Shown: one piece after another, positions 60,601 through 64,000 of the stretch
Numbering within the stretch: position 1 is the stretch's first letter
Layout of the letters: the number at the start of each line of letters is the position of its first letter
Origin: Aurelia coerulea
Lineage: Eukaryota > Cnidaria > Scyphozoa > Semaeostomeae > Ulmaridae
Assembly: GCA_039566865.1 (NCBI GenBank)
Contig: CM076944.1
Span: 7,648,501 to 7,712,500, forward strand
Length of the DNA stretch: 64,000 nucleotides
Direction: 5' to 3'
Translations under genes and position numbers: made by a program
The notes under the pieces: generated by a model
Told to the model about the DNA's origin: nothing
The model's input: only the letters and a program-made list of their open reading frames with translations
Database searches by the model: none

Positions 60601-63600
60601 AATACGTGGTAGATTGCTCTTGGCTTTTATTTGCATGACTGCCACTCCAAGGTAGGATCCGCAACTTTATAACTTTGAAATGGAATTCATTTTAGTAGCC
60701 TTACTCAGCAGTGCTATTTAATTTTCTAACTCAACTTTGCTACTCATTTTCCAGGCTGAAGATCTTGCTAAAAAGAAGTGTAATAGTACGCAAGAAGAGT
60801 TGGCAAACACAAAGGTAATAGTTTTATTTTGATGTGTTTAGAGTTGTTAATTCCTCTTACTCTTTCTCCATATTCGCCAAATATTGAAGCACTTACCGTA
60901 AATGCTCTATTTAGCCCCTCTCTATTACGCCCCTCCCTTCTGAGCTAAAATTTTAAATCAGCCTCCCTCTCTCTTAAGTCCCCCCTCACTTATATCAAAT
61001 TCCAGAGGTTACCAAAGACTTTCCATTTATTGAGCTAAATAAGGCCCCGTTCACACTGCTTCGTATTCATATGAAAACGGATAAAAAAGTATCCGTTTTC
61101 GCCTTGCGTTCACACTGCTCCACCAGGAAAACGGAGACTTTTGAAAACGCAAATACGCAGTGTGAGCACCGAAAACGCAAAAACGGATACTTTTGAAAAC
61201 GCTAACAACAACAACAACTCAACAACATGCTAAGTTCGCGCCAATTTGAACAACTTCTCTCAACATGGATGACTCACTAGAAGTTAATGAAATTTTTTGA
61301 CGCCAAAACTTCCATTTTTATAAAGAGGCGGTGGTCTCGTTTTCATAGCGTTTTCATTTTTATCCGGAGCGGAGCAATGTGAACACTTCATCGTTTTCGT
61401 AGCGTTTTCATACTAACCCAGAGCAGTGTGAACAGGTAAAACGAATAAAAAAGAAAACGGATAAAAACGAATACGGAGCAGTGTGAACATAGCCTAAGTT
61501 TGCATGTTAATTTTTGATGTGGTTTGAGATAAAACTGTGTCGAATTTATGTATCTGACTCATAACATTGTATGTTGAATCCACAAAATATGGGGTAAAAT
61601 AACTGAAAAGTATTTGATTTTGTCATTTGATTTTGACTTGATTTGATTTTGTCATTTGATTTGATTTGTCAAAAAACTTGTCATTTGATTTTGTGAATGA
61701 GCCCCCCTCTCTAATGAGCCCCTTCTCTAATAAGCCCCTCGCCTCTCAGCTAAAATTTTTAATAAGCCTCCCTCTCTATTAAGCCCCCCTCACTTATATC
61801 AAATTCCAGAGGCTACTAAAGCTTTTCCATTTATTTAGCTAAACGAGTTTGCATATCAATTTTGATATGGTTTGGGATAATTATTCAAATACTGTTGAAA
61901 TGGTTGCAGCTCCTACGCAGCGATACGTCTCATTTCAAACTTCCCTTAACTTAGTTAATCTTATAGTTATGTTATTTTTGTAATCAGGTTAGAGGCTGTC
62001 TTGGCCTAGATACCTTTATTATAGAAAAAAAATATATATATATATTCAATAAGTACAAGTGAGGAATAGACAAAATCAGCTAAGGTTTGGTTCACCCATT
62101 TCCAGTCATGTGACCATACTCTTGGGAATTTTTAGTATTACTCTTACTTTTTGCATAGACCTTTTAGCTATTCTACAAAAGAGCCTGGATCGAACGTTAT
62201 TTTTATACATTTTTATATGCGACATTCGATCGAGTGGCGATAGAGCTTCTATCACTATTGTGCACATTCGAAAATGCTACAAAATGTAGCAAAATAGCGT
62301 TCGATTCTGATTCTTTTCAGAATAGCTAAAAGGTCTATTCATGGCATAAGTTTTCATGGCACGAAATTTGCTTAAAAATTCAAAAGATGCTTTATCAGAA
62401 GAAAACCTCGGGCGACTTTGTCTATTACGTCTCAAACCTCGTTAGCAAACCTCGGGCGACTTTGTCTATTAGCATCAAAGTTATAAGCCTGATCAAGTTT
62501 TCCTTGAAATTTAATTCCCTTGAGTCACACTTCCTATCTTTTTATTTTTAGCATTATGTGTTAGCCTTGCAGCATGAAATTGAGCTTCTGAACAAGGTAA
62601 ATTTACGATATCTTTGTTTCTTGACTTTTGAAATGCATATGATTGCGATGCACACTCTGTTCTGAGTTGGTTACCTTGTAACTTATTATTGTTATCATTA
62701 TTATCATTATATTATTATCATTATTATTACTTACAAAGTGAACGATGAGAAGAAGAGGGACAACATCCACAGAGAGCAGGCATCGAGTTGATCTTTTGCG
62801 CTTTTTTATTCAGTTATCTGCTAACTAGTTTCGCCCATTAGGGCATCTTCAGAGCAACTCTGAGACAAGAGACAAGAGACAAGAGTTGCTCTGAAGATGC
62901 CCTAGTGGGCGAAACTAGTCAGCACTGAAATAAAGAATAAAAAGCGCAAAAGACCAAATTGATGCCTGTTTTCTTCGGATGGTTAGGCCCTCTTCAACGG
63001 TACACTTTATAGTTGCATTTATCGCCCTTCCACTCCTTCATGCGTTTTTAAACATAGAAATATAGTAACTCTTCAAGCATACAGTAAACTCATAACAAAC
63101 AAACAAAACATACGCGAAACAAACATCGTTATTTTTTTCATACAATAAACTAGTTTGTGAGCAATCACAACAGAGACAACCCAAGATTGCAATATCAGCA
63201 TCTGATCAAACATAAACAACAAATTAAACTGAAATGAATTTACGTTGCATGTTACAAAATTGCAATGTAGCCCGTTGATATATGTGTGTATGTATTTAAT
63301 ATATAGTGAACGATGAAGAAGAGGGACAACATCCTCAGAGAACAGGCATCGAGTTGATCTTTGCACTTTTTTTCATTTATTCAGCTATCTGCTAACTAGT
63401 TTCGCCCACTAGGGCATCTTGTGTATGTATTTAAAATTTAGCCATGTTAAATTAAAAATTTGATGTAACATAAATTTAGGGAAAAAACAGGTCTAGTTAC
63501 AAACTTACAATATTATGTAAATATAAAAGTTCAAAGAATTTTATCTAAAAACACCAGCTTAAAATGGCAGGGATAGCATTAAAAGATCAGTGCGACCTCG

Positions 63601-63766
63601 TTTCCATAATGGTCCCTCCATAATAGTCCCTCCATAGCTTTAGCCAAAGTTCTCTCTTCCAGGAATTTGATAAGAAATTCTCCGAGACGTCCCAGTACAG
63701 AAATTTGAAGAAGATGCTTGAAACGAAGAATGTACAAATCAAGGACCTGAGGTCAAGAGTTCGAAG
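39621..63766 (+). CDS. LZTFL1: Leucine zipper transcription factor-like protein 1, 3' end outside the window
   Basis: Coding exons: 39621-39623 (ATG only), 44008-44132, 46402-46596, 47620-47686, 49257-49331, 53216-53281, 56925-57017, 59154-59219, 60755-60814, 62552-62596, 63663-63766. All have GT-AG borders and compatible phases and give about 300 codons; vertebrate LZTFL1 has 299 residues. The N-terminal part is highly conserved (GLNENHQNEIVNYLRFAR, TVLLLRQLFSQAEKWHLKL-like strings, LQPLNEGG); from exon 6 on it is coiled coil ending IKDLRSRVRR. By homology the final exon codes only about eight residues and lies beyond 64000. LZTFL1 is a cytoplasmic regulator of BBSome ciliary trafficking and Smoothened localisation. 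One extra exon may lie at 51302-51379 (see findings). Introns are MITE-rich. It is head to head with UNC45. Confidence 0.93.
40180..41367. mobile_element. 1.19-kb MITE with CCAGGGGGGGGACTTGGTAG ends
   Basis: The left arm CCAGGGGGGGGACTTGGTAG continues 'ttcaaggtgacgtacccgttgcaaaattt'; the right arm is the complement ending CCAAGTCCCCCCCCTGGG. Direct repeats GTGTCTGCC flank it (40171-40179 and 41368-41376; 8 or 9 bp depending on how the G/C run is cut). Both arms then carry repeated 'actaccgcttaggct' and 'ctaccctttagggt'-type units. It lies in LZTFL1 intron 1 and is non-coding. Confidence 0.87.
42064..42136. repeat. Short tandem duplication
   Basis: 'gaagaaaacctttcacgcatatg' occurs twice in immediate succession (about 42090 and 42116). 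Confidence 0.8.
42344..42457 (+). repeat. 114-bp direct repeat, copy 1
   Basis: TCTTGGAATGAAATAATAAC through 'atttctgcatatgaaagaa' is repeated at 43107-43220 with no difference seen by eye. A MITE (42598-42976) lies between them. Identity of both copies points to a recent segmental duplication, or to a duplicated repeat inserted together with flanks. Confidence 0.85.
42598..42976. mobile_element. MITE, TACACGTATTTTT...TATAAGAAAC family
   Basis: Left TACACGTATTTTTTTTATAA then GAAAC; right GTTTCTTATAAAAAAATACG then TGTA. Internal 'ccagtactgga' occurs near both ends. Related to 24350-24675 and to the short derivative at 38585. Confidence 0.8.
43107..43220 (+). repeat. 114-bp direct repeat, copy 2
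   Basis: Same sequence as 42344-42457 in the same orientation, 763 bp downstream, within LZTFL1 intron 1. Confidence 0.85.
43345..43640. mobile_element. Probable palindromic element with TTCTAAAACCCATCAAAATT arms
   Basis: 'gttctaaaacccatcaaaatt' near 43351 is complemented by 'aattttgatgggttctagaac' near 43622, enclosing about 270 bp. Outer boundaries are uncertain. Confidence 0.55.
44603..44984. mobile_element. MITE with GGCCAATTATATGAG ends
   Basis: Left GGCCAATTATATGAGTTTTT then AGCC; right GGCTGAAAATCCTCATATAA then TTGGCC. The interior is rich in 'cagcctgggct' and 'aggctaaaattcc' motifs in both orientations. LZTFL1 intron 2. Confidence 0.78.
45187..45490. repeat. Fragment of a CCGGGTGAGTC-type element
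   Basis: 'ttttcttgagaaagctcctccaagaag' and 'aaaatcatgatcaaat' match interior parts of the 31060-31760 region. The left terminus is reduced to 'aggtgagtcgaaaaaaca'. Confidence 0.5.
45774..46327. mobile_element. Palindromic TA-target element, CGGGTGTCCC family, copy 2
   Basis: TA-CTGGGTGTCCCAAAATGATG on the left, CATCATTTTGGGACACCCGG-TA on the right; the TA duplication is intact. Arms continue through 'cgtttgattgcttatatgtcc' and much of the 554 bp is self-complementary. LZTFL1 intron 2, ending about 75 bp before exon 3. Confidence 0.87.
46838..46874. repeat. Perfect 17-bp stem hairpin
   Basis: TTTTACGAGGTGACTTT, a 3-nt spacer AGC, then AAAGTCACCTCGTAAAA. It sits in a 400-bp segment (46640-47090) with unusually GC-rich pieces ('gggcccgggcctcgaaggcgc') unlike the surrounding intron. 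No larger element could be delimited. Confidence 0.75.
47143..47395. repeat. Two fused MITE arms
   Basis: 47143-47240 repeats the 'gggctcaaatctttaaaaa' arm found at 21350. 47325-47393 matches, in complement, the left end of the element at 31311 and ends 'ctgattcaccagg'-TA. They appear to be deletion remnants. Confidence 0.6.
47955..48530. mobile_element. Degraded CCGGTTC/CACCCGC-ended element
   Basis: 'taccggttcattcaaaaaat' on the left and 'tttgagtcacccacccgcta' on the right are the eroded ends of a member of the CCGGGTG group. Internal 'tgttcgaaaaatc' and 'ggtgattttcaaaat' also fit the group. The boundaries are approximate. Confidence 0.5.
48641..49097. mobile_element. Harbinger-like MITE, GGCCCAGTTTAAAC ends, TTA duplication
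   Basis: Ends GGCCCAGTTTAAACAGCC and 'gatgttaaaactaggcc', flanked by TTA on both sides (48638-48640, 49098-49100). 'acacggcaaaaacacgatgtttaa' recurs three times near the right. A 3-bp TTA/TAA target and GGCC-type ends are typical of PIF/Harbinger elements (family knowledge). LZTFL1 intron 4. Confidence 0.85.
49400..50180. other. Intronic stretch, nothing recognised
   Basis: AT-rich intron 5 sequence without an exon, array or clear inverted repeat. Confidence 0.45.
50190..50290. repeat. Dispersed repeat 'gatgcattgcgttccaatta'
   Basis: 'gacaacgctaaagaaggcatttttaccagaatgcattgcg' here corresponds to 63832-63905 and, more weakly, to 25035-25060. The family's ends were not found. Confidence 0.55.
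50770..50860. repeat. Dispersed repeat 'attccaggccaaaagaatca'
   Basis: About 80 bp ('cgaggtgtgctcacatcgag', 'aggaagggccagaacactgct') has a diverged second copy at 57188-57265 in another LZTFL1 intron. The reading frame here is probably a repeat artefact. Confidence 0.55.
51302..51379 (+). CDS. Candidate alternative first exon (or microexon) of LZTFL1
   Basis: From tandem ATGs at 51302 and 51305 the frame reads MMSPSNDICSASERDILTDL then IQLQQK, followed by GT at 51380 in phase 0. It would join exon 53216 (EINRLQEEN...) without a break and extends the coiled coil. There is an in-frame TGA at 51287-51289 and no AG acceptor placing the whole frame in phase, so it would be a first exon. Alternatively an acceptor at 51366-51367 gives a 12-nt microexon (LQQK), 51368-51379, between exons 49257 and 53216. 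Vertebrate LZTFL1 has nothing extra here. Prediction only. Confidence 0.3.
51400..52680. other. Intronic stretch with a possible element fragment
   Basis: 'atatcgggtgcatcaaaaagtgtt' near 51745 resembles a CCGGGTG-type left end, but no right end was found. Otherwise nothing recognised. Confidence 0.4.
52686..52890. mobile_element. MITE, AATAGACCTTTTAGC family, copy 4 with internal duplication
   Basis: Ends AATAGATCTTTTAGCTATAT and 'acctgaaaggtttatt'. The core 'tttgtagaatgttctaatgtacacaatagt' is duplicated in tandem, making this copy longer (205 bp) than its relatives. Confidence 0.75.
53038..53106. repeat. (CAT)n / (CATCAG)n microsatellite
   Basis: About 20 CAT-type trinucleotides with CAG interruptions, 110 bp upstream of an LZTFL1 exon (53216). 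Confidence 0.9.
53624..54217. mobile_element. Palindromic TA-target element, CAGGGTGTCCC family, copy 3
   Basis: TA-CAGGGTGTCCCAAAAAAATT at the left, 'aattttttttggacacactg'-TA at the right. Arms of nearly 300 bp ('gtttgtctgaagattgcgac', 'agaccaaatttgctcga' and complements) make it almost one complete hairpin. Confidence 0.87.
54330..54556 (+). pseudogene. 3' fragment of a non-LTR retrotransposon reading frame
   Basis: The translation FRDRFLWNTYDDSIKNELTL then SAFKNRIKHWNGNDAT matches the closing residues typical of LINE reverse transcriptase ORFs, where 'RDRFLWNxLxxxIKxxxxLxxFKxxIKxW' follows the thumb region (family knowledge). Nothing of the catalytic region is present. It directly follows the palindromic element and is 5'-truncated. 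Confidence 0.6.
54768..55320. mobile_element. AGCATAGG MITE, complete uninterrupted copy
   Basis: 553 bp with ends AGCATAGGTTCCAAGTCTTT and 'aaagatctggaacctatgct', flanked by 9-bp direct repeats GCTGCAGGG (54759-54767, 55321-55329). It aligns throughout with the two halves at 25888-26175 and 28892-29137. 'caacatggcatcaagcaaaa' at about 55069 is the empty-site equivalent of the NotI-rich transposon's target. A 40-bp hairpin ('caacctcgt...acgaggttgg', about 54803-54840) is a private insertion. Confidence 0.9.
55382..55993. mobile_element. Palindromic TA-target element, CCGGATGCCCC copy
   Basis: TA-CCGGATGCCCCAAAAAGAAG on the left and 'tatacttttttgggagacgcgg'-TA on the right. Arms contain 'ctcaaaatgttc', 'aacaaacgaggt' and 'caaaccagagctttggcc' with complements. 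A run of about 18 C near 55690 marks one side of the loop. Confidence 0.83.
56015..56525 (+). pseudogene. 5'-truncated LINE (CR1/L2-like) 3' end with GAAAT tail
   Basis: The frame from about 56015 reads FKSLHELAPQYMCNLFTK, then LRNTATDLRLPKKKSKNGQK, CFSFRGAKSWKGLSVECKLA, the C-terminal region usual for cnidarian CR1/L2-type reverse transcriptase ORFs (family knowledge). A stop after KLASSL and a lost in-frame FKQFI-type ending indicate decay. The 3' UTR ends 'gaagggctaccctccttaaatatt' followed by (GAAAT)n, the microsatellite tail such elements prime from. Only about 0.5 kb remains. Confidence 0.75.
56578..56640. repeat. T-rich tract
   Basis: Interrupted poly-T of about 50 bp. Beyond it, 56690-56760 ('acgataccaaggggagc...gactaccccagg') is a diverged copy of 58395-58450 and, in complement, of 9770-9800: a dispersed repeat with no defined ends. 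Confidence 0.6.
57363..58272. mobile_element. 910-bp palindromic TA-target element, CCGGGTAAGC copy
   Basis: TA-CCGGGTAAGCTAGAAGAAAG on the left and 'caattttctggctcacccgg'-TA on the right. Long arms ('cttccgacaggccaggataaatcat', 'aattccctagtcatttcgagg', 'ctcgtgcgac' and complements) meet near 57800. One of the largest hairpins in the window; LZTFL1 intron after exon 56925. Confidence 0.85.
58484..58669. mobile_element. MITE, AATAGACCTTTTAGC family, copy 5
   Basis: AATAGACCTTTTAGCTATTC and GAATAGCTAAAAGGTCTATT are both intact, with 'gaacgttattttgctagattttgtagaa' inside. Best-preserved copy of the family together with 62155. Confidence 0.87.
58712..58838. mobile_element. Small MITE with TCTGCCTAACATCAGATGCC arm
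   Basis: 'taacatcagatgccaggtca' faces 'ggcatctaatgtta' near the right side; inner 'gtttgtgat' and 'gtcgcaaac' pair too. About 127 bp, imperfect. Confidence 0.6.
59265..59612. repeat. Dispersed repeat with CTTAGACTGATTACGATGAGT end
   Basis: Runs from 'ttgagtcccttgtttccctgtgctctttgactcg' to 'catcgtaatcagtctaag'. 33297-33480 is an internally deleted copy in the opposite orientation ('ctagactgattacgat...gaaacaagagact'), and 63912-63935 carries the same terminus. Confidence 0.65.
59661..60207. mobile_element. Palindromic element, CGGAGTGTCCC copy of the CCGGGTGTCCC family
   Basis: 'cggagtgtcccaaagaaata' then 'ctcctgtttgaaaaatcgcc' at the left and its complement ending 'agggcacccag' at the right. 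Closest to 20448, with matching internal 'gaaccagtcacaagatcagctgtac' and complement. Terminal TA is altered on the right. Confidence 0.8.
60895..61885. repeat. Direct repeats of 'agcccctctctattacgcccctcc', one split by an insertion
   Basis: The first copy (60910-61042, continuing 61495-61560) and the second (61697-61885) share 'cactttatcaaattccagagg'-like and 'ttccatttattgagctaaa' blocks followed by 'agtttgcatgttaatttttgat'. The first is interrupted by the element at 61043-61494. Confidence 0.7.
61043..61494. mobile_element. Harbinger-like MITE, GGCCCCGTTCACACTGC ends, TAA duplication
   Basis: Ends GGCCCCGTTCACACTGCTTC and 'gagcagtgtgaacatagcc'; internal 'gtttcgt', 'aaaacggataaaaa' and complements pair. 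TAA flanks it on both sides (61040-61042, 61495-61497), and the second copy of the host repeat shows the uninterrupted site 'gctaaacgagtttgc'. Confidence 0.88.
62066..62427. mobile_element. MITE, AATAGACAAAATCGGCTAAGG family, copy 3, interrupted
   Basis: Left 'aatagacaaaatcagctaagg', right 'cctcgggcgactttgtctatt'. A MITE of the AATAGACC family (62155-62340) sits in its middle, in the 'tactttttgcactcatggc' region known from the 7310 and 23962 copies. A partial second right end follows at about 62440-62470. Confidence 0.8.
62155..62340. mobile_element. MITE, AATAGACCTTTTAGC family, copy 6, nested
   Basis: ATAGACCTTTTAGCTATTCT and AGAATAGCTAAAAGGTCTAT then T, inserted into the older AATAGACAAAATC element. 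The first A of the usual AATAGACC terminus is not present, which leaves the exact target duplication ambiguous. Confidence 0.85.
62680..62731. repeat. (TTA)n / (ATC) microsatellite
   Basis: Imperfect TTATTATCATTA repeats of about 50 bp immediately before the inverted pair. Confidence 0.8.
62735..62965. repeat. Inverted pair of 'ctgaagatgccctagtgggcgaaac' elements
   Basis: Arms at about 62825-62861 and 62883-62919 (ACTAGTTTCGCCCATTAGGG, then CATCTTCAGAGCAACTCT, and complement) flank a (gagacaa)n loop. Outside them 'aaaaagcgcaaaagaycaa' and 'tgatgcctg' are also shared. Each unit has a CTGAAGA, a GCCC-loop-GGGC stem and GAAAC, the order of a hammerhead ribozyme core. A third copy, minus orientation, is at 63305-63420. 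Confidence 0.7.
63305..63420 (-). repeat. Third copy of the 'gatgccctagtgggcgaaac' element
   Basis: 'gtgaacgatgaagaagagggacaacatcc' through 'ctagtttcgcccactagggcatctt' repeats 62738-62850. This copy ends abruptly at 'catctt', before the CTGA part, so it is truncated. Confidence 0.7.
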
Positions 63767-63831
63767 GTTTGTGCTTTCTTTGATGTATTTGTTGCTGCTT
63801 TTTCGCATTCCCTAATTATTTACCTACGTAG

Positions 63832-64000
63832 ACGACTACGCTAAAGATGGTGGCGAAGAAGTTTTTACCAAGATGCATTGCGTTCCAATTAAGAATCGTT
63901 AACGATTCCATATAGACTGATTACAATGAGTCCCAGTAATCGCTATCCAAAACGAGACTATACGCCAGACCGAGACCGCTCTTACTGGGACTCATAATAT
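63832..64000. repeat. Repeat fragment and palindrome at the window end
   Basis: 63832-63905 matches the repeat at 50190. 63926-63996 then pairs ATGAGTCCCAGTAA with TTACTGGGACTCAT and includes the 'agactgattacaatgagt' terminus seen at 59612. The element may continue beyond the window, inside the last LZTFL1 intron. Confidence 0.6.

Overview
This is a AT-rich, intron-rich animal genome segment packed with small inverted-repeat DNA transposons. Gene content (UNC45, LZTFL1), short exons in long introns, and LINE 3' tails that end in GAAAT microsatellites suggest an invertebrate, most likely an anthozoan cnidarian such as a coral or anemone. That assignment is an inference from style, not from a database match.

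Layout: (1) positions 1648-21933, plus strand: a seven-exon gene for a 606-residue F-box protein that I cannot assign to a named subfamily. Its introns hold many MITEs and a tandem array of CCAAT-bearing units. Three copies of an E-box-containing motif lie just upstream. (2) 21934-35446: gene-poor DNA dominated by nested transposons. The centrepiece is a 2.7 kb element (26176-28891) with 237-bp terminal inverted repeats made of regularly spaced GCGGCCGC palindromes and an intact DDE integrase-like transposase. It sits inside an older 525-bp MITE. (3) 35447-38302, minus strand: an intronless UNC45 myosin/Hsp90 co-chaperone gene. (4) 39621-63766, plus strand: LZTFL1, a BBSome/ciliary trafficking regulator, in at least 11 coding exons whose first coding exon is only the ATG. 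Its last exon lies beyond the window. UNC45 and LZTFL1 are head to head with 1.3 kb between start codons.

The repeats can be read as a stratigraphy. Several elements are inserted into other elements whose uninterrupted counterparts are also present here, so target-site duplications and relative ages can be read directly: 9 bp for the AGCATAGG family and the NotI-rich element, TA for the CCGGGTGTCCC palindromes, TTA/TAA for GGCCC-ended Harbinger-like elements, and 7 bp for a CATGAGCGATA element. No rRNA, complete tRNA, CRISPR or prokaryotic-type operon was seen. All identifications were made by eye from translation and pattern comparison.
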